Of a stretch of DNA of 5,177 nucleotides, positions 1-4,933 are shown piece after piece; the stretch's first letter is position 1, and the number at the start of each line of letters is the position of its first letter. A program made the position numbers and the translations under genes. The notes beneath the pieces are model-generated. The model was not told the DNA's origin and did no database searches. It worked only from the letters and a program-made list of their open reading frames with translations. The stretch comes from Cryomorphaceae bacterium (GTDB lineage: Bacteria > Bacteroidota > Bacteroidia > Flavobacteriales_G > Salibacteraceae): NCBI GenBank assembly GCA_003564735.1, contig PXEK01000267.1:1-5177 (forward strand). The letters run 5' to 3'.

Positions 1-351
1 GAACTTGCAGCGGTAGGAATCTCGGCCGAGGTTATTGACGTCCAAACGCTGTTGCCGTTTGATAACGGTGCGGTTATCGCACAGTCGTTACAAAAAACTA
101 ACCGACTTTTGATAGTGGATGAAGACGTACCCGGCGGTGCATCAGCATACATCTTGCAAAAGGTATTGCAAGAACAAAAAGGCTATTACGCTTTGGATGC
201 CGAACCCACTACCCTAACGGCAAAAGACCATAGACCGGCTTACGGTACAGACGGCGACTACTTTTCAAAACCGCAGGTTGACGATATCTTTGATGAAGCC
301 TACAACATCATGAGAGAAGCGCGCCCTGAAGATTTCCCTTTAATATACTGA
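1..351 (+). CDS. 2-oxoacid dehydrogenase E1, C-terminal fragment (beta-type transketolase C-domain)
   Basis: This is the last 116 residues of a thiamine-diphosphate-dependent 2-oxoacid dehydrogenase E1, probably the branched-chain (2-oxoisovalerate) type. It is partial because the frame is open to base 1 and the start lies upstream of the window. The visible part is the transketolase C-terminal domain. [12 protein letters not shown] (fragment residues 10-21) is the E1-beta signature usually read as EVIDLRTLxPxD, and [15 protein letters not shown] (32-46) matches the following strand and helix start. In the family this domain shapes the dimer interface and the binding of the E2 lipoyl-domain carrier; the cofactor-binding parts are not visible. 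The tail around [20 protein letters not shown] replaces the usual D-x-P-x-P segment and resembles the alpha/beta-fused E1 proteins common in Bacteroidota, so the full protein is probably a fusion (inference). A TTG at 52 is not the true start, because homology continues upstream of it. The exact substrate cannot be decided from this fragment. Confidence 0.85.
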   Translation, partial: ELAAVGISAEVIDVQTLLPFDNGAVIAQSLQKTNRLLIVDEDVPGGASAYILQKVLQEQKGYYALDAEPTTLTAKDHRPAYGTDGDYFSKPQVDDIFDEAYNIMREARPEDFPLIY

Positions 352-365
352 CAACATCAACATAC

Positions 366-415
366 AACCGGAACTTAAAGGCTCAGCAGTGTACTGCTGA
401 GCCTTCGCCGGTTTT
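366..415 (+). terminator. Probable intrinsic terminator after the E1 gene
   Basis: A perfect inverted repeat, AAGGCTCAGCAGT (378-390) and ACTGCTGAGCCTT (393-405), forms a strong hairpin 15 bases after the E1 stop codon. An outer pair, AACCGG (366-371) with CCGGTT (408-413), extends it with a small internal loop. The T-run is short (412-415, TTTT), so this is not a textbook terminator, but the stem is strong. It separates the E1 unit from murQ. Confidence 0.7.
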
Positions 416-460
416 AAGGCAAAACACAAAGGCTGCAGATAAAACTACCGGTGAACCCGG

Positions 461-468
461 AAATTTTG
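461..468 (+). promoter_or_regulatory. Weak candidate -7 element for murQ
   Basis: AAATTTTG matches the Bacteroidota -7 consensus TAnnTTTG except at the first base and would place transcription start near 475, about 30 bases before the murQ ATG. No TTTG-like -33 element is visible at the right distance upstream. The rest of the 352-504 gap holds only the hairpin at 366-415. A promoter is expected here because of that terminator, but this exact assignment is tentative. Confidence 0.25.
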
Positions 469-504
469 ATTTAAAAAGCATTACGACCTCATAAGTAAAA
501 CCCT

Positions 505-1308
505 ATGAAAAAAATTACCGAGAGTGAATCCCTCCACCGCGGGTTAGAAAAAATGAGCACATCAGAGTTATTGACAAACATCAATAAAGAGGATCAAAAA
601 GTAGCCTTGGCCGTTGAGCAAGTACTTCCCGCGATTGAGGCAGCGGTGAATGCCATTGCCGATAAAATGTTAGCGGGAGGTCGGTTATTTTACTTAGGCG
701 CGGGAACCAGTGGTAGATTAGGCATTTTGGACGCCTCTGAATGTCCGCCCACCTTCGGTGTGCCGCACGATTTGGTTATCGGGCTCATTGCCGGTGGAGA
801 CGCCGCCATACGCAAAGCACAAGAATTCGCCGAAGACGACAAAGATTTGGGGTGGAAAGATCTACAAGCTTATGATATTTCACCCGCCGATTCGGTAATA
901 GGAATAGCCGCTTCGGGAACCACACCTTACGTTTTGGGCGCCATCGAAAAATCGAGAACCGAACAACTTACAACGGGATGCATAACCTGCAATCCGGGGT
1001 CACCCATAGGGAAAGCTGCTGAATTCCCGATTGAAGTTAATGTAGGTCCCGAGTTCGTTACGGGAAGCACACGAATGAAAAGCGGTACGGCTCAAAAAAT
1101 GATACTTAACATGATTTCCACCTCTCTCATGATTAAAATGGGACGGGTTGAAGACAACAGAATGGTTGACATGCACCTGAGCAACAATAAACTGCTCGAA
1201 CGCGGTACCCAAATGGTGCAAAAAGCGCTTGGGATTGATAAAGAAACCGCCGCCCGGCTGCTACAAAAACACGGCAGCGTTAGAAAAGCCGTAAACGCCA
1301 AAAAATAA
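505..1308 (+). CDS. murQ: N-acetylmuramic acid 6-phosphate etherase
   Basis: MurQ cleaves the D-lactyl ether of MurNAc 6-phosphate to give GlcNAc 6-phosphate and D-lactate in the cytoplasm, a step in recycling or using peptidoglycan sugars. The protein has 267 residues and a SIS (sugar isomerase) fold. Visible family motifs, in order: GAGTSGRLG (65-73, phosphosugar-binding loop), DASECPPTF (76-84), AGGDAAI (96-102), GIAASGTTPYV (133-143), VGPEFVTGSTRMKSGTAQK (180-198) and NRMVDM (218-223). The Glu of SEC (E79) and Glu110 in the AEDD stretch align, with the same 31-residue spacing, to the two E. coli MurQ active-site glutamates E83 and E114, so the enzyme looks intact. It is about 30 residues shorter than E. 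coli MurQ (298), mostly at the C-terminus, which I recall as normal for Bacteroidota homologues. The ATG start fits the family N-terminus (ITES...LEKMS...NINKED). No ribosome-binding site is seen. No MurNAc kinase or transporter gene is adjacent. The next gene begins 4 bases after its stop. Confidence 0.97.
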   Translation: MKKITESESLHRGLEKMSTSELLTNINKEDQKVALAVEQVLPAIEAAVNAIADKMLAGGRLFYLGAGTSGRLGILDASECPPTFGVPHDLVIGLIAGGDAAIRKAQEFAEDDKDLGWKDLQAYDISPADSVIGIAASGTTPYVLGAIEKSRTEQLTTGCITCNPGSPIGKAAEFPIEVNVGPEFVTGSTRMKSGTAQKMILNMISTSLMIKMGRVEDNRMVDMHLSNNKLLERGTQMVQKALGIDKETAARLLQKHGSVRKAVNAKK

Positions 1309-1312
1309 GACT

Positions 1313-2017
1313 ATGAAAAAAGAAGACAAAATAAAAAAAGCCTTTGAAGCCAAAACGTGGAACGAAATTAAATCTGCCGACAGTTGGCAAGTTTTTAAAG
1401 TCATGGGCGAAATTGTGCGCGGCTTTGAAACTCTGGGACGTATAGGTCCGTGCGTAAGTATATTCGGATCGGCACGAACCCAACACGACGACCCCAACTA
1501 TTTGCTGGCTCAGGAAATTGCACGTCAACTCACCTACCAAGGCTACGGCATTATCACAGGAGGCGGACCGGGAATTATGGAAGCGGGAAATAAAGGAGCC
1601 CGACAAGGCAACGGAAAATCGGTAGGTTTGGGTATTGACCTGCCCTTTGAACAAAGCTCGAACCCTTACATCGATACCGATAAATATATAGAATTTGATT
1701 ACTTTTTCGTTCGTAAACTCATGTTTGTCAAATACTCACAAGGTTTTATCGTTCTCCCCGGCGGCTACGGCACACTTGATGAGCTGTTTGAAGCCCTCAC
1801 CCTCATACAAACACACAAAATCGGCAATTTCCCTATTGTTATGGTGGGCAAGGAATACTGGGCCGGGCTCATTGACTGGATGAAGCAACGCGTATTGGAG
1901 GCCGGCAACATAAATGAAGAAGACCTGGATATATTTCACCTTGTGGATGAGCCCGAGGAAGCCGTAAAAATCATCGATAACTTTTACTCGAAATACCTGC
2001 TCAAACCTAATTTTTAA
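1313..2017 (+). CDS. LOG-family (TIGR00730) nucleoside 5'-monophosphate phosphoribohydrolase
   Basis: A 234-residue Rossmann-like protein of the LOG ('Lonely guy') family, whose members hydrolyse the N-glycosidic bond of nucleoside 5'-monophosphates. In plants and some bacteria they release cytokinin bases; in most bacteria they probably act on AMP-like or damaged nucleotides, and some members are mislabelled lysine decarboxylases. Seen here: FGSAR (51-55), ITGGGPGIMEAGNKGA (81-96, phosphate loop), FFVRKLMF (131-138) and the signature PGGYGTLDE (149-157). Arg134 and Glu157 correspond to the conserved catalytic Arg and Glu. About 46 residues precede the Rossmann core, so it is longer than the short type-I LOGs (about 190 residues) and resembles the longer subgroup with an N-terminal helical extension; that subgroup placement is inference. 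The ATG lies 4 bases after the murQ stop, so the two genes are probably co-transcribed and translationally coupled. True substrate unknown. Confidence 0.93.
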   Translation: MKKEDKIKKAFEAKTWNEIKSADSWQVFKVMGEIVRGFETLGRIGPCVSIFGSARTQHDDPNYLLAQEIARQLTYQGYGIITGGGPGIMEAGNKGARQGNGKSVGLGIDLPFEQSSNPYIDTDKYIEFDYFFVRKLMFVKYSQGFIVLPGGYGTLDELFEALTLIQTHKIGNFPIVMVGKEYWAGLIDWMKQRVLEAGNINEEDLDIFHLVDEPEEAVKIIDNFYSKYLLKPNF

Positions 2018-2028
2018 AAACGGTTTAT

Positions 2029-2046
2029 TTTTGGTCAGAACCAAAA
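2029..2046. repeat. Short inverted repeat over the -33 element
   Basis: TTTTGGT (2029-2035) and ACCAAAA (2040-2046) form a 7-bp stem with loop CAGA. CGG (2021-2023) and CCG (2047-2049) could add outer pairs around a 5-base bulge. It lies between the LOG stop codon and the M1 peptidase gene and covers the -33 hexamer. No T-run follows, so it is a poor terminator; it could be an operator or chance. Confidence 0.45.
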
Positions 2047-2059
2047 CCGCTATCTTCGC
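2030..2059 (+). promoter_or_regulatory. Bacteroidota-type promoter for the M1 peptidase / DUF192 unit
   Basis: TTTG at 2030-2033 and TATCTTCGC at 2051-2059 fit the Bacteroidota primary sigma-factor consensus (-33 TTTG, -7 TAnnTTTGC) with a 17-base spacer and one mismatch in the -7 element. Transcription would start near 2065, leaving a leader of about 26 bases before the ATG at 2091. This decides the start of the next gene: an upstream in-frame TTG at 2031 lies inside the -33 element and cannot be the start of a transcript made here. Confidence 0.75.
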
Positions 2060-2090
2060 AAAACTAAATTCATCATTAACAGAAGTACAG

Positions 2091-3914
2091 ATGTCCAAAA
2101 TTTTTACAGTTACACTTTTATCGTTATTTATAGTCTCAAACGGTTTTTCGCAAACCCCTTGGCAACAGAGCGTGAATTACAAAATGGATGTGAAACTCAA
2201 TACCGATAATCACCGATTTAGCGGAACACAAACATTAAAATACACCAATAACTCGCCGGATACATTGAACAAAATGTTTTATCATCTTTACCTGAACGCC
2301 TTCCAGCCCGGCAGTAAAATGGATGTGCGCTCAAGAACGATCAAAGATCCCGACCGAAGAGTAAAAGACCGTATATCCAAACTCAAAGAAAATGAAATAG
2401 GTTTTCAGGAGATAGAGTCTTTAAAAATGAATAATCTCGACTGCAAATACAATATTGAAGGCACCATATTGGAGGTAGATTTACCCCAACCCATCATGCC
2501 GGGAGAAGAAGCTCAATTTGACATGAAGTTTAACGCGCAAGTCCCCGTACAAATCAGAAGAACCGGCAGGCACAATCAAGAAGGCATTGAATACACCATG
2601 ACACAGTGGTACCCAAAGGCCTGTCAGTACGATTTTCAAGGCTGGCACGCCAATCCGTACGTGGGACGCGAGTTCTACGGAATCTTTGGAACGTTTGATG
2701 TTAGCATCACCCTGGATGAGCGCTATGTGGTAGCTTCGACGGGGGTTCTGACCGAAAAAACAAAAAAAGATAACCTCACAACCCACCGATATGTGGCTGA
2801 AAATGTACACGACTTTGCCTGGGCTGCCGACCCTGATTACGTTCACGATTCTATTCAAGTTCCCGACGGACCCCTGCTTCGCTTTTTTTATCAAACCGAT
2901 ACCCTGGCACAACAATGGAGAGATATTCAGCCCAAAGTGGTTTCGTTATTCTCGATGATGAACCAACGTTTCGGCAAATACCCCTACCCCGAATTCAGTG
3001 TGATTCAAGGCGGTGACGGTGGTATGGAATACCCCATGTGTACCATGATTCTAGGACACGGGAAAGAAAAAGGTAAAGTGGGACTTATAGCACATGAAGC
3101 TTTTCACAACTGGTACTACGGCGTTATTGCTACCAACGAATCAAAATACGCTTGGATGGATGAAGGCTTTACGAGTTACGCCGAGGCCATGATTATGCAC
3201 GATTTGTATGACGAAGATGGCCTTAACCCTCTGGCGAGATCGTATCGCAACGTTCGGTTTATGGCGGGGCAAGACTGGGAAGAGCCAATGAGTTTACCTG
3301 CAGATTTTTACAACACCAACATAGCCTACGGTATTAACGCCTACTCTAAAGGTTCGGTAACGCTGCACCAGCTCAGTTATATCATAGGTCAAGAAACTTT
3401 TGACAAGGGTATGCTCCGATATTATAACGAATATAAGTTTAAGCACCCCACTCCCGTGGATTTTCAACGTGTAATGGAAAAAGAGAGCGGGTTGGATTTA
3501 GCTTGGTATTTTGAGCATTGGATTTACAGCACCAATCACATCAATTATGCAATTGCAGACGTGCAGGGAAACCGAAATGAAACCCAAATTGAAATACACA
3601 AAATCGGAGACATGCCCATGCCTTTAGATATAGTGGTCACACTGAAAAACGGTGAAAAGCACACCGTTTACGTGCCGCTTACACTCATGAGAGGTAATAA
3701 GCCGGCAGAAGATGGTACTCCACGGTTGTTACAACCTGCGCAGCCTTGGACACATCCCGAATTTAGTGTGACCGTTCCATTTGCCTTAAAAGATATTGAG
3801 GTGATAGAACTTGACCCGAGCGAACGAATGGCAGATATTGATTTAACCGACAACAAGTGGTTTACAGATAAAAAGAAAAACGAGGAATACCGAAATCCTG
3901 ATAACGATAAGTGA
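2091..3914 (+). CDS. Secreted M1-family zinc metallopeptidase (aminopeptidase)
   Basis: A 607-residue M1 (gluzincin) peptidase, expected to remove N-terminal residues from peptides outside the cytoplasm. Residues 1-20 form a signal peptide (Lys3, then a hydrophobic stretch TVTLLSLFIVSNGF), with likely cleavage before Gln21. An N-terminal beta domain follows (about 25-220). The substrate-binding motif GGDGGMEYP (307-315) replaces GAMEN and keeps its Glu (E313). The zinc site is HEAFHNW...E: His335, His339 and Glu358, with catalytic Glu336 and the family's 18-residue gap. Tyr418, in AYSKGS, aligns with the transition-state-stabilising Tyr383 of LTA4 hydrolase, and Tyr413 with its Tyr378. All catalytic residues are present. 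The protein stops after a short C-terminal beta region and lacks the helical or armadillo C-domain of larger M1 enzymes, as usual for this Bacteroidota subgroup. No lipobox or T9SS tail is obvious, so periplasmic location is most likely. ATG 2091 is chosen because it gives the signal peptide and follows the promoter. The DUF192 gene abuts its stop codon. Confidence 0.95.
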   Translation: MSKIFTVTLLSLFIVSNGFSQTPWQQSVNYKMDVKLNTDNHRFSGTQTLKYTNNSPDTLNKMFYHLYLNAFQPGSKMDVRSRTIKDPDRRVKDRISKLKENEIGFQEIESLKMNNLDCKYNIEGTILEVDLPQPIMPGEEAQFDMKFNAQVPVQIRRTGRHNQEGIEYTMTQWYPKACQYDFQGWHANPYVGREFYGIFGTFDVSITLDERYVVASTGVLTEKTKKDNLTTHRYVAENVHDFAWAADPDYVHDSIQVPDGPLLRFFYQTDTLAQQWRDIQPKVVSLFSMMNQRFGKYPYPEFSVIQGGDGGMEYPMCTMILGHGKEKGKVGLIAHEAFHNWYYGVIATNESKYAWMDEGFTSYAEAMIMHDLYDEDGLNPLARSYRNVRFMAGQDWEEPMSLPADFYNTNIAYGINAYSKGSVTLHQLSYIIGQETFDKGMLRYYNEYKFKHPTPVDFQRVMEKESGLDLAWYFEHWIYSTNHINYAIADVQGNRNETQIEIHKIGDMPMPLDIVVTLKNGEKHTVYVPLTLMRGNKPAEDGTPRLLQPAQPWTHPEFSVTVPFALKDIEVIELDPSERMADIDLTDNKWFTDKKKNEEYRNPDNDK

Positions 3915-3916
3915 AA

Positions 3917-4450
3917 ATGAGACACAAAAAGCCGGTACTTATAGGTGTGGGAATAATTTTCTTGGGTTTATTGGCGTGGACTTTTAGTCCGGCGTTGTGG
4001 ACTACCCAAAAGTCGAAACGAATAGACAGTAGGAACCTGCACAAACGCCAATTCAACGAAATTCCTTTTACCAAAGAAGGTGACTTGTGGTTTATATCTG
4101 AACAAGGCGACACCATCAAACATATTGATGTTGAAGTGAGTAGAAAACCTTATGAAATTCAGCGCGGACTCATGGATCGCAGTAGAATGGAAGACGACCA
4201 AGGAATGATTTTTATTTTCCCGCGCCCCGCGCCTCGCTCATTTTGGATGAAAAACACCCGAATCGCTTTGGACATCATTTACGTGGATGCAAACTTTGAA
4301 ATTGTGAGTATTCAAGAAAACGCACAGCCATTCTCTGAAGCTTCACTACCGAGCGAAGGTGACGCTCAATATGTAGTAGAGGTGAATGCGGGTTTTAGTC
4401 AAACATACAAAATAGGAAAAGGCACAAGAATAGCGTTTACAGAGAATTAA
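3917..4450 (+). CDS. Membrane-anchored DUF192 family protein
   Basis: A 177-residue protein with one N-terminal hydrophobic segment (about residues 7-23) after a basic start (MRHKK), probably an uncleaved anchor placing the rest in the periplasm; no lipobox cysteine is present. The C-terminal two-thirds is a DUF192 domain (PF02643), recognised by RGLMDRS (83-89), GMIFIF (96-101), SFWMKNT (108-114), LDIIYVD (118-124) and VVEVNAG (153-159). The biochemical role of DUF192 is not established to my knowledge; its members are small beta-rich, usually exported proteins. ATG 3917, two bases after the peptidase stop, gives a good start, but an in-frame GTG at 3911 overlapping that stop (GTGA) would add two residues and cannot be excluded. 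The tight junction implies one transcript, and probably translational coupling, with the M1 peptidase. Both products are predicted to act outside the cytoplasm, but a functional link is only inference. Confidence 0.9.
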   Translation: MRHKKPVLIGVGIIFLGLLAWTFSPALWTTQKSKRIDSRNLHKRQFNEIPFTKEGDLWFISEQGDTIKHIDVEVSRKPYEIQRGLMDRSRMEDDQGMIFIFPRPAPRSFWMKNTRIALDIIYVDANFEIVSIQENAQPFSEASLPSEGDAQYVVEVNAGFSQTYKIGKGTRIAFTEN

Positions 4451-4491
4451 ACCTCTACTGAACGGAATACTCGTGCGACAGCATACCGCCT

Positions 4492-4503
4492 TATAATATT
4501 ATA
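4492..4503. repeat. 12-bp A/T palindrome
   Basis: TATAATATTATA is a perfect palindrome in the gap between the DUF192 gene and the small gene at 4576, about 20 bases upstream of the -33 element. In such A/T-rich DNA this can be chance; a regulator site upstream of the promoter is the alternative. Confidence 0.35.
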
Positions 4504-4521
4504 GCATTAAATAATAGGGAA

Positions 4522-4556
4522 TTTTATACAGCTGCACCGGTGCTCCGTACTTTTGC
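4522..4556 (+). promoter_or_regulatory. Bacteroidota-type promoter of the 84-residue protein gene
   Basis: TACTTTTGC at 4548-4556 is an exact match to the Bacteroidota -7 consensus TAnnTTTGC. A T-tract (TTTT, 4522-4525) at a 22-base spacing is a weaker fit to the -33 TTTG element. Transcription would begin near 4562, leaving a very short leader (about 10-15 bases) before the ATG at 4576. The spacer carries a 10-bp palindrome (4534-4543). Confidence 0.75.
4534..4543. promoter_or_regulatory. Perfect palindrome in promoter spacer, possible operator
   Basis: GCACCGGTGC is a perfect 10-bp palindrome lying between the -33 and -7 elements of the promoter for the gene at 4576. A repressor bound here would block RNA polymerase. 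It is G/C-rich in an A/T-rich gap, so it stands out, but no regulator is identified and the operator role is inference. Confidence 0.35.
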
Positions 4557-4575
4557 GGCATAAAATATAAATGAT

Positions 4576-4830
4576 ATGAGAGTACCTATAATTAAACACG
4601 CCACAAAATTTATTGAAAAACACGACAGCGATTACATCGAAGAGACCATCACCGTGTTGGAAGACTTAGCAGAAGCTCCCGGAATTAAAGAAGAAGAATT
4701 GGATGTTATGGGCGAGATTTTAAGTAACCTTTACGGAGCCCTTGAGGTGCAAAAAATGATTGCCGACGGCAAATCACAAAAAGATGCCCTCAACGAATTC
4801 ATGAAAAGAGTAACGGGGTCCATTTCTTGA
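4576..4830 (+). CDS. Small conserved protein of unknown function (DUF6952-like)
   Basis: An 84-residue cytoplasmic protein with no signal peptide or membrane segment. It is rich in Glu, Lys and Ile and looks all-helical: about three amphipathic helices, roughly residues 6-32, 37-62 and 66-80. The pattern PIIKHATKFIE, EELDVMGEILSNLYGALEVQKM and DALNEFMKRVTGSI matches, from memory, a short protein widespread in Flavobacteriia that I believe is filed as DUF6952; that name needs confirming. In some relatives I recall it near thioredoxin or peroxiredoxin genes, but no such gene is here. It has its own near-consensus promoter and a very short leader, suggesting an independent, possibly strongly expressed single-gene transcript. 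The ATG at 4576 is preceded by an A/T-rich stretch with no Shine-Dalgarno. A hairpin overlaps its last codons and stop. No function can be assigned. Confidence 0.85.
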   Translation: MRVPIIKHATKFIEKHDSDYIEETITVLEDLAEAPGIKEEELDVMGEILSNLYGALEVQKMIADGKSQKDALNEFMKRVTGSIS

Positions 4831-4844
4831 TAGAAATGGCCCGT
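4813..4844 (+). terminator. Hairpin overlapping the stop codon of the 84-residue protein gene
   Basis: CCATTTCT (4820-4827) pairs perfectly with AGAAATGG (4832-4839) around loop TGAT. ACGGG (4813-4817) and CCCGT (4840-4844) extend the stem past a 2-base bulge, giving about 13 bp. The stop codon TGA (4828-4830) is in the loop. No T-run follows directly; the nearest (4876-4880) is over 30 bases away. It may be a U-poor terminator or a 3'-end stabilising hairpin. Confidence 0.55.
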
Positions 4845-4908
4845 ATCTTGATGCCGCTTGATATTTAAAATTTGGTTTTTCTTCTTTAAGTATAGGCACG
4901 CTTGTGAA

Positions 4909-4933
4909 TTGTACCGGTATTAAACCGGTACAA
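4909..4933 (-). terminator. Hairpin at the 3' end of the minus-strand DUF2442 gene
   Basis: TTGTACCGGT (4909-4918) and ACCGGTACAA (4924-4933) form a perfect 10-bp stem with a 5-base loop. The minus-strand stop codon TAA (4922-4920) is inside the loop. On the minus strand no T-run follows directly, so it could be a weak terminator or 3'-end protector; being symmetric it may also act on transcripts coming from the plus strand. Confidence 0.55.

Noticed and set aside
52..351. A standalone 99-residue protein starting at TTG 52
   Set aside because: E1 domain homology continues in frame to base 1, so this is an internal codon of a longer gene.
1000..1301. Two overlapping minus-strand open frames within murQ
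   Set aside because: They are shadows of a strongly conserved enzyme gene, with no promoter or homology seen.
1280..1654. A 124-codon minus-strand open frame across the murQ/LOG junction
   Set aside because: It is antisense to two well-supported genes, with low-complexity Phe-rich sequence expected from the complement of Lys-rich codons.
2031..2090. A TTG-initiated 20-residue N-terminal extension of the M1 peptidase
   Set aside because: The TTG lies inside the -33 promoter element, and the extension would bury the signal peptide that begins cleanly at ATG 2091.
2481..2915. A 144-codon open frame on the minus strand inside the M1 peptidase gene
   Set aside because: It is antisense to a clearly conserved catalytic gene, shows no recognisable domain, and its composition fits a shadow of the coding strand.
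4831..4919. A small RNA gene or extra ORF between the convergent genes
   Set aside because: No promoter-like TAnnTTTG with a proper partner and no open frame of useful length was found; only hairpin arms and short repeats are visible.
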